From: an uncultured Clostridia bacterium
GTDB lineage: Bacteria; Bacillota_A; Clostridia; TANB77; CAG-508
DNA length: 19,928 bases
Direction of reading: 5' to 3'
Assembly (NCBI GenBank): GCA_947629855.1
Contig: CANRFI010000022.1
Span: 1 to 19,928 of the forward strand
Of the stretch, positions 7,582 to 16,220 are shown piece by piece. Made by a program: the position numbers and the translations under genes. The notes under the pieces were generated by a model, which was not told where the DNA came from, did not search any database, and saw only the letters and a program-made list of their open reading frames with translations. Each line of letters begins with the position of its first letter. Within the stretch, counting starts at the first letter, position 1.

Positions 7582-8069
7582 TTACTGTTCTACATATAAA
7601 GCTAAACGAAATACAAGAAACCCGTGTGTATAAGGATCATAACAAACACGCGAAGATGCAGCCATAGTTCCGTCTATATTATTAAAATTACCACCTCTAA
7701 GCACACGTCATATATTTATTTTTTGTCCTGAGAAGTTTCCTTTGCCTGTACTATTTGCCACATATGAATTAGATGAATCACATATGTTTGTTAAATAATT
7801 ATTGTCAAAAAATTGCATTGCCGCATCCCATTGTACTCCATATATTAATGTACTTGTTACGCTATTTTCATATGCTTTTCCTTTTTTAAAATTTCTCGTT
7901 ATTCATCTTATGTTGCTGTTTTTGTTGATTCTTTTGCTTCATTTGCTTTTGCTAGTATCCCATTTTCTCCTGTTAATGTTGAAATTGACACTGCTGCTAA
8001 GATTAAAAGTACAATAATTGTTATTACAAGTGCTATTAGTGTTATTCCTTTATTTGTTTGTTTTTTCAT
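7582..8069 (-). pseudogene. Decayed prepilin-type protein with sulfatase-modifying-like domain (copy A)
   Basis: The ATG at 8067-8069, with an AGGGAG ribosome site, opens a clean 53-residue piece: MKKQTNKGITLIALVITIIV then LLILAAVSISTLTGENGILA. This is a type IV prepilin-like leader, with cleavage expected after KG. It stops at TAA 7908-7910. In another frame from 7902, TRNFKKGKAYENSVTSTLIY continues with GVQWDAAMQFFDNNYL and STGKGNFSG to a TGA at 7708-7710. The same frame then gives RVLRGGNFNN and ends FRLALYVEQ with TAA at 7582-7584. These match the domain found in related clostridial surface proteins, with an internal deletion near the TGA. Stops and shifts here are ordinary, so decay is the likely reading; the 53-residue pilin head might still be made. 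Confidence 0.7.
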
Positions 8070-8124
8070 ATGAAAATTCTCCCTTCTTTTGTTTTAGTAT
8101 TTACAATTTTGTTGTAATTTATGT

Positions 8125-8140
8125 ATGACATTTTTGTCAT
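8125..8140. promoter_or_regulatory. Operator-like dyad ATGACA-TTTT-TGTCAT
   Basis: A perfect 6+4+6 dyad lies just downstream of the -10 of the leftward prepilin promoter. Its core GACA-N4-TGTC is repeated in the second dyad at 8197-8212. The position suits a repressor site. Confidence 0.45.
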
Positions 8141-8150
8141 ATTTAGTTCT

Positions 8151-8178
8151 ATTTTATACTTAAAAAAATTAAATTCAA
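8151..8178 (-). promoter_or_regulatory. Promoter of the prepilin remnant, TTGAAT-N16-TAAAAT
   Basis: On the minus strand TTGAAT (8173-8178) and TAAAAT (8151-8156) with a 16-base spacer, followed by the first operator-like dyad. Confidence 0.5.
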
Positions 8179-8190
8179 TATAATTAATAC

Positions 8191-8218
8191 AAAAAAACGA
8201 CAAAAATGTCGTTTTTTT
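8191..8218. promoter_or_regulatory. Second dyad, 12-base stem around CGACA-AAAA-TGTCG
   Basis: AAAAAAACGACA and TGTCGTTTTTTT form a perfect 12-base stem with an AAAA loop. By shape it could terminate transcription in either direction, but it lies between two divergent promoters, where no transcript needs to end. It shares the GACA-N4-TGTC core with the dyad at 8125-8140 and covers the -35 position of the regulator gene, so an operator is the better fit. Confidence 0.45.
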
Positions 8219-8234
8219 TAAACCTATAGTGTAA

Positions 8235-8240
8235 TATAAT
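8235..8240 (+). promoter_or_regulatory. -10 box TATAAT of the XRE regulator
   Basis: TATAAT lies 26 bases before the ATG. The -35 position falls in the T run of the second dyad and is not conserved, as might be expected for a controlled promoter. Confidence 0.5.
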
Positions 8241-8266
8241 AGATAAAAATAAATTGGAGGTTAGAT

Positions 8267-8473
8267 ATGATTAAACAATATCGATTAGCAAAAGGATTGT
8301 CACAAGAAGAACTTGCTGAAGAAATTGGTATAAGTTGGCGTCAATTACAAAGAATTGAGCATAATGAAGAAAACACAAGAATTTCTACCTTCAAAAGAAT
8401 TGTAAAAATTCTAAACGTTCCAGATGAAGAAATTATAAATTTTATAAAAAATAATCAAGGATTGTTAAAGTAA
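8267..8473 (+). CDS. Short XRE-family helix-turn-helix regulator
   Basis: This is a 68-residue protein, essentially one Cro/C1-type DNA-binding domain. The helix-turn-helix is at about residues 10-35: KGLSQEELAEEIGISWRQLQ followed by RIEHNE. There is no ligand or protease domain. GGAGG lies seven bases before the ATG. It is the only plus-strand gene in the window and is transcribed away from the prepilin remnant. Two dyads with the same core lie in the shared control region, so it may repress itself and the neighbour. It ends in a terminator shared with smc. Confidence 0.85.
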   Translation: MIKQYRLAKGLSQEELAEEIGISWRQLQRIEHNEENTRISTFKRIVKILNVPDEEIINFIKNNQGLLK

Positions 8474-8491
8474 AATCCTTGATTATTTTTT
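8453..8491. terminator. Shared terminator between the XRE gene and smc
   Basis: An 11-base perfect stem AATCAAGGATT / AATCCTTGATT encloses the end and stop codon of the plus-strand regulator. It is followed by ATTTTTT on the plus strand and also by ATTTTTT on the minus strand, so it can end both converging transcripts. Confidence 0.85.
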
Positions 8492-11400
8492 AATTTCTTG
8501 CAAGTTTCATAGATAGTAGTTTTGAAATACCATTTTCTTCCATAGTAACTCCATATACTGTGTCTGCTACTTCCATTGTACCTTTTCTATGTGTAATTAC
8601 TAAAAATTGTGTATTACTTGAAAATTTCTTTAAATATTCTGCAAAACGATATACATTTACATCATCTAAAGCTGCTTCAATTTCATCTAAAACACAAAAT
8701 GGTGATGGATTCATTTTTAATATAGCAAACAATAATGCAATTGCAGTAAGTGCCTTTTCTCCACCTGATAATAACATCATATTTTGTAATTTTTTTCCTG
8801 GTGGTTGTGCTGTTATATTAATTCCACATTCTAAGATATGGTCTTCATCTTCTAATGAAAGTTTAGCACTTCCTCCTCCAAATAATTCAACAAATACTTC
8901 TTCGAAGTTTTTATTTATTTTAGCAAACTGTGTTTTAAACTGCTCTTTCATAGTTGATGTCATATCTGTAATAATATTTCTTAACTTGCTCATTGTGTCT
9001 TCTAAGTCTACTCGTTGCTCACACATAAAGTCATATCTTTCTTTCATATTTTTGTATTCTTCTATTGAGTCTACATTTACACTTCCTAATTCTTTTATTT
9101 CTGTTCTTAAACGGTTAACTTTTTTTTGCGTTAGAGCAACATTTTCTGGTTTTTTGTATTCTCCTACAGTGTTTGGTGTTAATTCATATTCTTCCCACAT
9201 TTTGTTGATTATTGAATTAATGTCTTCTTCTGTTTTTGTCTTTTTTACATCTATTTTAACAATTTGTGCTTTTAAATCTTCAATAATGTTAAATTTATTT
9301 GATATTTCTTCTTCTTGCTTTGATAGTGCTTCGCTTTTATCTATTCTAGATTGTTTTAGTTCTTCAATTTTGCTACCACTATTTTTTACATCTTCTTTTA
9401 TTTTTTCAATCTTTTCTTTTGTTTCTTCAATTAATTGTTCTAGTTCAAAATTATCGTGTGTAATTTTTTCAATTTGGTTTGTTTTACTTTCTATGCTCTT
9501 ACTTGTATTTTCAATTTCTAGTTTTATTCTTTCTTGTATTTCCTCTATAGAAGTTTCACTTTCGTCAAAAGAACTAACTGAAATTCTTAGGTTTGTAATA
9601 TCTAAGTTTAAGTCATCTACATATTTTTGATTATCTTTATTGTCTTTTGCAAATTCAAAAATAATTTTAGATAGTTTTTCTGTTTCTTCGTTTAAATTTT
9701 TGATTTGCTCTTCATAGTCTTCCTTGTAAATTGTTGCTTGTTGTTTTTGTTGTTCTAATGTTTCTTGCTCTTTTTTTAATTTATTTATATGAGTTTGTAT
9801 TTTTTCGATATTTTCATCTATTGCTATTATTTTTTGTTTTTCTGTTGCATATGTAATATCTATTTCCTGTAATTCTTTTTCTAGGCTTGTTGCACTTTCT
9901 AATGTATCATATATAGAGTCTTCATATTCCTTTTTTTCTTTTTCAAGTTTTTTTATTTTTTCTTTAAGGCTTTTTATATCTTTTTCTAGCTTTTCAATTT
10001 CTCTTCCTCTTCCTAAGATATTTACTGTTTTTTTAGCAACAGATCCTCCCGTAATTCCACCAGATGGATTTATTATATCTCCTTCTAATGTTATAATACG
10101 GAATGAATATGAATTTTGTTTTGCTACTTTTATTGCTGTATCCATATTGTTCACTATAACTGTTCTTCCAAGTAAACTAATTACAATTTGTTCATATTTT
10201 TTATGGAATTTAATTAAATCTGATGCGATTCCTATAATTCCTTTTTCGTTTGATTTAAATTTTTCTAATTTTTTTCCTTTTACAGAACTGATTGGTAAAA
10301 AAGATGCTCGTCCTAAATTATTTTTTCTTAAATGCTCTACTAATTTTTTTGCATCTTCTTCTGTTTCTGTAACAATGTTTTGCAAACTTGCACCTAGGCA
10401 CATTTCTATTGCTGTTTGATATTCTTCTGGTACTTCAATTATTCCTGCAAGTACCCCATGCATTCCTTTTCCTAGTTCCTTTATGTTTTCACAATCTTTT
10501 AAAAGAGATTTTACGCTTTTTATGTATCCTTCTTTTTCTCTCTCTGTTTCTGTTAAGAATTTCAATTTTGAATCTTTTATTCTCATTTCGCTTTGACTGT
10601 TGTTTATTTTTGTTTGATAATCATTTATTTTTCTGTCTGCTTCTTCTTTTTTTTGATTTACTTCTTCTATTGATTTTAGTATCTTGTTTCTACGACTGTC
10701 TATTTCATAAAATCCTTTGGATATTTCATCTTTTTGTAGTCTCGTAGAATCTAATTCTGATATATCATTTGTAATTTCGGTTTTTATCTGTGATTGTCTT
10801 TTTTCATAATTTTCATAGTTAATTTCTTGTGTATGTATTTCTCCTTGCAATTCATATTTTTTATCTGTATTTTTTTCAACTTGTGATTTATGGCTTTCTA
10901 TTTCTAATTCTTTACTAGATAATTTTTGTGTAAGTTGTTCTAATTCACTTTCCTTTGATTTTAATTCTTTTTCAAATTTTTCTTTGTTTTGTTTTAGGTT
11001 TGTTTTCTTTTCTTCTCTTTGCTTCATTTCTTCTTCTAGTTCTTGTGTTCTTTGTTTTGCTTCATCTATTTCTTTTTCAAATCTTTCTTTATTTTCTTTG
11101 TTATTTGCTATTCTTGTGGTTGCTACATTTATGTCTGAGTTTAACATTTCTATTTCTTTTTTGCTTTCAAAACCTAAGTTTGACATATCTTCTATTTGTT
11201 TTGTTATTTCATCAATTTGTGCTTTTAATTCTTCTTTTAGCTGTTTTACTTGGTTTAGTTTTTCTTCTTCTTCTTTGCACTCATTATTAAATAATTCTTC
11301 GTTTTTTACAATTTCATCAAGTAGTTGCTTATATTTTTCTATGTTGTGTAAAAATAGACCTATTTCAATATCTTTTAATTCTTCCCTTAGGTTTAAGTAT

Positions 11401-12042
11401 TTTTTTGCCTTTTCTGATTGTGCTTTTAATGGTTCAATGTTTGTTTCAATTTCTGATAGGATATCATTAATACGTAATAAATTTAATTTTGTTTGTTCTA
11501 ATTTTTTTTCGCTTTCTTCTTTTCTTGCTCTATATTTTACAATTCCAGCTGCTTCTTCAAATATGTGTCTTCTGTCTTCTGATTTGTTGCTTAATATTTC
11601 ATCTATTTTTCCTTGCCCTATAATAGAATATCCATCTTTTCCAATTCCTGTGTCCATAAATAATTCTAATACATCTTTTAGACGGCATGGTACTTTATTT
11701 ATGAAATATCCAGTTTCACCACTTCTATATAGTTTTCTTGTAATTGTTACTTCTGTGTATTCAATTGGCAAGGCTCCATCTGAATTGTCAAATATAAGAG
11801 AACCTTCTGCAAATCCTAAAGATTTTCTATTTTGTGTTCCTGCAAATATGACATCTAAAGATTTGGATCCTCTTAAAGATTTCATACTTTGCTCTCCGAA
11901 GAATCCACCTTATACTATCTGATATATTACTTTTACCAGAACCGTTTGGTCCTATTACTCCTGTTATTCCTGGCTTAAATTCTAATACTGTTTTATCTGC
12001 AAATGACTTAAAGCCTTGTAGTTCTAATCTCTTTAAATACAT
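8490..12042 (-). CDS. smc: Chromosome partition protein SMC, recoded at one CGG (+1)
   Basis: With a +1 shift at 11898 this is a full-length 1183-residue SMC, the normal size, the ATPase that folds and segregates the chromosome with ScpA and ScpB. Residues 31-38 are the Walker A GPNGSGKS. The shift comes ten residues later: RWIL then C then [20 protein letters not shown], where the glycine and Q-loop are strongly conserved. Long coiled coils follow, with a hinge at about 500-650 ([20 protein letters not shown]), then the signature [16 protein letters not shown] and the Walker [14 protein letters not shown]. Without recoding, translation makes only 71 residues. No other in-frame CGG occurs in about 1180 codons. 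AAGGTGAT precedes the ATG. An organism without SMC is usually sick, so a working product is expected. Confidence 0.92.
11896..11898 (-). other. In-frame CGG recoding site 3 (smc)
   Basis: The coding strand reads TGG ATT CTT C GGA GAG CAA AGT ATG. Skipping the C (complement of 11898) gives W-I-L-G-E-Q-S-M, the family consensus. The zero frame diverges at once into an unrelated 23-residue tail. Confidence 0.95.
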
Positions 12043-12104
12043 TTCTTATCACCTTAGTCAAGTTTATACTATTTTCGACTTTTTGTAAAGAAATTCCTTA
12101 AAGT

Positions 12105-12434
12105 TTATACAAATTTTGCATTTGATACTATTTTAGCGATATTATAAATTAATCTTTGTTTTTGAGGAGTACATTGAATTAAAGTTTCGTATAATTCTCT
12201 GTCTAAATAATTTTTTTCTTTTATAATAACTCCTGTTATTAAGTATTCTAGTCTTACGTTTAAGACTGTACTAATCTGTGCTAACCTTTTTAAATTGATT
12301 TGATCTCCTCTTTCTATTCTACTGATGTAAGGTACTGCTACGTCAATTTCTTCTGATAGCTTTTCTTGTGACCAACCTTTTTTTCTTCTTGCTTCTTTTA
12401 TCCTTTGTCCAATTACTTTGTAATCGATTTCCAT
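12105..12434 (-). CDS. XRE-family transcriptional regulator
   Basis: This 109-residue protein has a helix-turn-helix at about residues 8-62 (IGQRIKEARRKKGWSQEKLS, then PYISRIERG and LAQISTVLNV). A short C-terminal part follows (LYETLIQCTPQKQRLIYNIA), seen in clostridial regulators of this kind but without known function. It has its own strong promoter and an AGGAAGTG ribosome site, and lies 62 bases upstream of smc. A transcript could read on into smc as no terminator is visible between them. Its targets are unknown. Confidence 0.85.
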   Translation of the reverse strand: MEIDYKVIGQRIKEARRKKGWSQEKLSEEIDVAVPYISRIERGDQINLKRLAQISTVLNVRLEYLITGVIIKEKNYLDRELYETLIQCTPQKQRLIYNIAKIVSNAKFV

Positions 12435-12458
12435 ATTATCACTTCCTTTTTGTTAGTA

Positions 12459-12487
12459 AATATAACATTATGAGTTCCAATTGTCAA
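12459..12487 (-). promoter_or_regulatory. Promoter of the XRE regulator, TTGACA-N17-TATATT
   Basis: On the minus strand a consensus TTGACA (12482-12487) and TATATT (12459-12464) are 17 bases apart, and the ribosome site follows closely. Confidence 0.8.
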
Positions 12488-12587
12488 TACATTTTTTAGA
12501 ATTAATATGTAAATTTTTATTTTACAGTTTTGCTAGAGTAATTGCTACAGATATCATATTTTTTGATAATTTTTATAAATTTATATA

Positions 12588-12625
12588 TAAAAAATTGTCA
12601 AAAAGCTTCGTCTTTGTTGACAATT
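12588..12625 (-). terminator. Terminator of the ABC transporter operon
   Basis: A 9-base perfect stem AATTGTCAA / TTGACAATT, extended inside by AAAG / CTTT, is followed on the minus strand by TTTTTTAT. It lies 18 bases after the stop of the substrate-binding protein. A third copy of TTGACAATT at 12630 lies just before it. Confidence 0.75.
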
Positions 12626-12643
12626 CTTCTTGACAATTATTTT

Positions 12644-13658
12644 TTATTTTATTGCTTTTTCGGCATATTTATTATTTATAACTTCATTATATGGCACTGT
12701 TTGTTGTAACTCTCCTGCCATTGTCATAACTTCTTCTAGTCTGTTAAATGCTTCTTCTTTTAAAACAGGTGTATCATTCCAAGCATCTATATCTTTATAA
12801 TTTTGAATAACTTTTGCTAATAATTCTACATCTGTGTCTGGGAAAAAGCTTTGAATGCTTTCTGCTATTTCTTGTGAAGTATGCTCTTTTACATACTGTT
12901 GACCTTCATATATAGCATCTGTAAATTTTTGAATTGTATCTTCATTTTGTTCAATATAACTTTTTTTAGTAAAATATGCTGTATATGGTATTTCTCCTGC
13001 TGCTTCTCCAACTGATGCAACAATTTTTCCTTTTCCTTGTTCTTCTGTTAATGATGCTGTTGGTTCAAATAGAGTAACATAGTCCGCATTTCCACTTGCA
13101 AATGCTCCTGCCATTAAATCAAATTTAATACTATCATCTAATGTGGTGTCTTTTTGTGGATCTATTCCATTTTTCTTTAATACATATTCTAGTGTCATAT
13201 AAGGTACTCCACCTTTTCTACCTGGAATAACAACTTTTCCTTTTAGATCTTGCCAATCAAAATTGCCATCTGTATTTCTTGCAATTAGAAAAGATCCATC
13301 TTTTTTAGTCATTTGTGCAAATACTTGACAATAATCTTCTTTTCCTTCATTATACACATATATTGATGCTTCTGGTCCGTGCAAATCCTATGTCACATTG
13401 GTTTGCTAAAACTGCTGTCATAACTGCATCTGCTCCTTGACCTGTAGTTAATTCTATATTCATACCTTTGTCTTTAAAAAATCCTTGATTGATTGCTACA
13501 TACTGAGGTGCATAGAATACAGATCTTGTTACTTCATTGACTTGAATTGTTTTTAGTTCTTGCTTTTCTTCTTTGTTTTTATTTACTATAATACTAGTTA
13601 TGCTAAGTATTATCGCAATTATTAGAACAGCAACAACTATTATAATTTTCTTTTTCAA
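12644..13658 (-). CDS. SsuA/NMT1-type ABC transporter substrate-binding protein, recoded at one CGG (+1)
   Basis: With a +1 shift at 13379 the product has 337 residues, the usual size for the family that binds sulfonates, nitrate or thiamine precursors. A hydrophobic stretch at about residues 5-25 anchors or exports it; no lipobox cysteine follows, which is unusual for a Gram-positive binding protein. The conserved parts are SVFYAPQYVAINQGFFKDKG, GADAVMTAVLANQCDIGFAG then PEASIYVYNEG, GRKGGVPYMTLEYVLKKNG and YVTLFEP. The shift falls in GFA-G-PE, where the glycine is normal. The start is a TTG at 13656-13658, seven bases after AAGGAGG. It is the last gene of the operon, 12 bases after the permease. 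The substrate cannot be read from sequence. Confidence 0.88.
13377..13379 (-). other. In-frame CGG recoding site 4 (substrate-binding protein)
   Basis: The coding strand reads GGA TTT GCA C GGA CCA GAA GCA. Skipping the C (complement of 13379) gives G-F-A-G-P-E-A, as expected for the family. The zero frame stops nine codons later. Confidence 0.93.
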
Positions 13659-13670
13659 AGTTTTTCCTCC

Positions 13671-14488
13671 TTATTTAAACTTTCTTGCATGTAGGATAAA
13701 TTTTTCTAGTAATAATACTGCTGCATACATAATTCCTGCTACTATTCCTAAAATTATTACACTAGTCATTACTAAATCTAACTTGAATACCTGACCTCCA
13801 TAAACAATCAAATATCCGAAGTCCTGCTTTAGAAACTAAAAATTCTCCTGATATTACGCCTACTAGTGAAAGTCCTATATTTACTTTTAAAGAATTAATA
13901 AATGTTGATAAGTTTGCAGGTATTATTATTTTCATTAAAATTTGTAATTTTGAGGCTTTAAATGTTTTTGCCATCCTTATGACTTCTTTGTCTGTTTTTA
14001 AAAATCCATTTAAATTTTCTAAGATTGTTACTATTAAGGAAATTGCAACTGCCATAACAATAATTGCTGGTGTTCCTGCTCCTACCCATATTATTATAAT
14101 AGGACCGTAGAGCAACTTTTGGTAAACTGTTTAATACTACTAAATATGGCTCTGCAACTTTTGATAAAAAGTCTGACCACCATAAAATAATTGCAATTAA
14201 AATTCCTAACCCTGTTCCTAATATAAATCCTACGACTGTTTCATAAGTTGTAACTAATATATGTCTTACTAAATCATTTGATCCTAAATTCATAAAGGTA
14301 TCCCAAATTCTACTTGGTTGGCTTGTTATAAAACTATCTATTATTTCTTTATTTGCTAATATTTCCCATATAGCAAGAAAAGCAATTAATATTCCTATTT
14401 GTGTAAGTAATATCATAATTTGTTTGTGTCTTTTAGTTTTTAAATATTGTTTTCTTTCTTTTGATAATACTCCTAGTGCTTTATTCAT
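13671..14488 (-). CDS. SsuC/TauC-type ABC transporter permease, recoded at two CGG codons (+1, +1)
   Basis: This 271-residue inner-membrane protein needs two shifts. Residues 1-127 end in LVVLNSLPKVAL; the first skipped C (14107) leads into GPIIIIWVGAGTPAIIV. The second section runs through the EAA loop (AKTFKASKLQILMKIIIPAN) to VSKAGL at residue 223; the second skipped C (13818) leads into GYLIVYGGQVFKLD and ends in KFILHARKFK with TAA at 13671-13673. After both shifts it has six or so helices, the family's normal length and its conserved GLGYLI. It overlaps the ATPase stop by eight bases and is translationally coupled to it. Two independent breaks of identical type in one otherwise intact gene argue strongly against decay or random error. 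Confidence 0.92.
13816..13818 (-). other. In-frame CGG recoding site 6 (permease, second)
   Basis: The coding strand reads GCA GGA CTT C GGA TAT TTG ATT. Skipping the C (complement of 13818) gives A-G-L-G-Y-L-I, the most conserved motif near the permease C-terminus. Confidence 0.94.
14105..14107 (-). other. In-frame CGG recoding site 5 (permease, first)
   Basis: The coding strand reads GTT GCT CTA C GGT CCT ATT ATA. Skipping the C (complement of 14107) gives V-A-L-G-P-I-I and joins two permease halves without loss or gain of residues. Confidence 0.93.
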
Positions 14489-15248
14489 CTACTCCCAACT
14501 CCCTCCATAATGTATTAAAATATTCGCTGAATTTAGGATTTTCTCTACAGTTGATTGGATTTCTATCTTCTGTATCAAATTCAATTTTGTGAATGTCTTT
14601 TACTGTTCCTGGTCTTGCATTTAGGACTATTACTCTATCTGACATACTAATTGCTTCTGAAATATCATGGGTTACTATAATAGCCGTCATTCCTTCTTTT
14701 CTTAAAATATTATAAATATCATTTGTAACCATAATTCTTGTTTGATAATCTAGTGCTGAAAATGCTTCATCTAACAATAATATTTTAGGTTTTACTGCTA
14801 AAGTTCTAATTAATGCTACCCTTTGCCTCATTCCTCCTGATAGTTCTGATGGATATTTGTCTTTAAAGTCATATAAATCATATTTTTTTAGTAATTCTTC
14901 TACATATTGCTTACTTTCTTTGTCTTTTTTGCCTTTGATTTCTAAACCAAACATTGTATTACTAAATACTGTTCTCCATTCTAATAAGCAGTCTCTTTGC
15001 AACATATAACCTACCTTTGGAGAAATTCCTTCTACCTTTTCTCCTTCTATGTAGATTTCACCTTCTGTTTTTTCTTCTAATCCTGCTATAATAGAAAGCA
15101 GTGTAGATTTGCCACAACCGCTTGGTCCAATAATACTTACAAATTCACCTTTTGCCACTTTAAAATTAACATTTTGTATTGCCAATATTTCTTCTTCTTT
15201 ACTTTGATATTTTTTTGTTATGTTTTTAACTTCTAGTATTTTTTCCAT
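14481..15248 (-). CDS. SsuB/TauB-type ABC transporter ATP-binding protein
   Basis: This 255-residue ATPase powers the importer formed with the next two genes. Walker A is GPSGCGKST at residues 41-49, the signature is LSGGMRQRVALIRTLAVKP, Walker B is ILLLDEAFSALD and the switch histidine is in IIVTHDISEA. The sequence GYMLQRDCLLEWRTV is the Q-loop form seen in nitrate, sulfonate and taurine importers. Start at ATG 15248 after AAAGGA. Its last codons overlap the permease start. There is an AGC GGT junction in Walker A but no in-frame CGG, and the gene is intact. Confidence 0.95.
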   Translation of the reverse strand: MEKILEVKNITKKYQSKEEEILAIQNVNFKVAKGEFVSIIGPSGCGKSTLLSIIAGLEEKTEGEIYIEGEKVEGISPKVGYMLQRDCLLEWRTVFSNTMFGLEIKGKKDKESKQYVEELLKKYDLYDFKDKYPSELSGGMRQRVALIRTLAVKPKILLLDEAFSALDYQTRIMVTNDIYNILRKEGMTAIIVTHDISEAISMSDRVIVLNARPGTVKDIHKIEFDTEDRNPINCRENPKFSEYFNTLWRELGVDE

Positions 15249-15333
15249 ATCTTTGATTCCTTTCTGAATTTTAGTTTTTAATTATTTATCCTAATATATT
15301 TTATGTTAAATTCAAAAAGTGGTTCTTTATATT

Positions 15334-16053
15334 TTAATTTTTTATCTCTGTTATTTCCATTATGATATCTGCTAACTTATCTAATTTATCTTTGTTTTTA
15401 GTAGTTTTTATGATAAGACACAAATTATCTATTAGTTCTTCTTTATTTTGAGATTTTTTAATTAATAAGATATGGCCTAATATTGTGTCATACGCTAATA
15501 ATTCTTGTTTTGAAAGTTTATTTATATCTACTAAATTGTATTCTAAATTTATTTTATAGCTTTCAAACATATAATTGAATTTTTTTGGAATTTTCCAATT
15601 TTTATCTCCTGTGTAGATTACTATTGGAACAACTATTGGGTATCCTACATTTTTTCCTGTTTTTTTACTTCTACTCCATTTTTGTATTATATCTATGCAA
15701 TAGTTTAATATTTTATATTGTATTGTGATATCAGCTGTTGATTGCTGTTCGATTAAAAAAAATATTTCTTTTCCTTTTAGTTTATAAATTAAGTCTGCTT
15801 CTTTTGATTTATTATTGGTATATCTTATTAATTCATTTGTTTCAATAAATTTTTGAGGTTCAATAAAATAATTAATGAATTTTCGTGCTTCTTCTTCCTC
15901 ATTTAATATAGTTTTTATTAATTTGTCATATAAATATTGTCTTTCCTCACCTTCTAGATGATATTCTTCGCTTTCTTCTGCTACTTGTAAAATTGTGTTT
16001 AATCTTAATTTATGAATATATTTAATGTATTGATTATATGTAAATACTTTCAA
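15334..16053 (-). CDS. Rpn/PD-(D/E)XK nuclease-like (transposase_31-type) protein
   Basis: This 239-residue protein resembles the Rpn family of DNA endonucleases linked to recombination, often named putative transposase. The nuclease core is at about residues 75-115: SKEADLIYKLKGKEIFFLIE, then QQST, which gives the D and E-x-Q residues of the PD-(D/E)XK fold. PIVVPIVIYTGDKNWK follows, also typical. The start is a TTG at 16051-16053, six bases after AGGAGG. No inverted repeats or target duplications flank it, so it is a resident gene and not an insertion sequence. Such proteins are usually multicopy in clostridial genomes. It is not obviously tied to the transporter, 85 bases downstream. Confidence 0.75.
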   Translation of the reverse strand: MKVFTYNQYIKYIHKLRLNTILQVAEESEEYHLEGEERQYLYDKLIKTILNEEEEARKFINYFIEPQKFIETNELIRYTNNKSKEADLIYKLKGKEIFFLIEQQSTADITIQYKILNYCIDIIQKWSRSKKTGKNVGYPIVVPIVIYTGDKNWKIPKKFNYMFESYKINLEYNLVDINKLSKQELLAYDTILGHILLIKKSQNKEELIDNLCLIIKTTKNKDKLDKLADIIMEITEIKN

Positions 16054-16156
16054 TCGCTTCCTCCTATACTCTTTTTTAGTTTTTTTGGGGATTTTTTATT
16101 GATTAATTTTCGAAATAAAAATTTAGAATAAAATATAATTTTTTTATTAATAGCAT

Positions 16157-16194
16157 AAAAAAAGAAGGTTTGCAACACTTTCAACAAATCTTCT
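16157..16194 (-). terminator. Terminator of the mfd-methyltransferase-trmL operon
   Basis: On the minus strand AGAAGATTTG pairs with CAAACCTTCT with one mismatch, around a loop that can itself fold, and is followed by seven T residues. It lies 26 bases after the trmL stop. Confidence 0.7.
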
Positions 16195-16220
16195 TATAAT
16201 TCGACAATGTTTTTTTATTT

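Noticed and set aside
7708..7710. TGA as a sense codon (tryptophan)
   Set aside because: The only TGA inside a recognisable frame is in the pilin remnant beside a deletion. Intact genes use TGG for tryptophan and I saw no internal TGA in them.
8560..11922. Long open frames on the plus strand opposite smc, such as 8560-9630 and 10984-11922
   Set aside because: They mirror the A-rich, lysine and glutamate codons of the SMC coiled coil, giving serine and phenylalanine-rich products without family motifs or ribosome sites.
15249..15333. A thiamine or other riboswitch before the ABC transporter
   Set aside because: The spacer is only 85 bases and shows no conserved riboswitch core.
15334..16053. 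The Rpn-like gene as part of an insertion sequence
   Set aside because: No terminal inverted repeats, target duplications or second transposase gene are visible around it.
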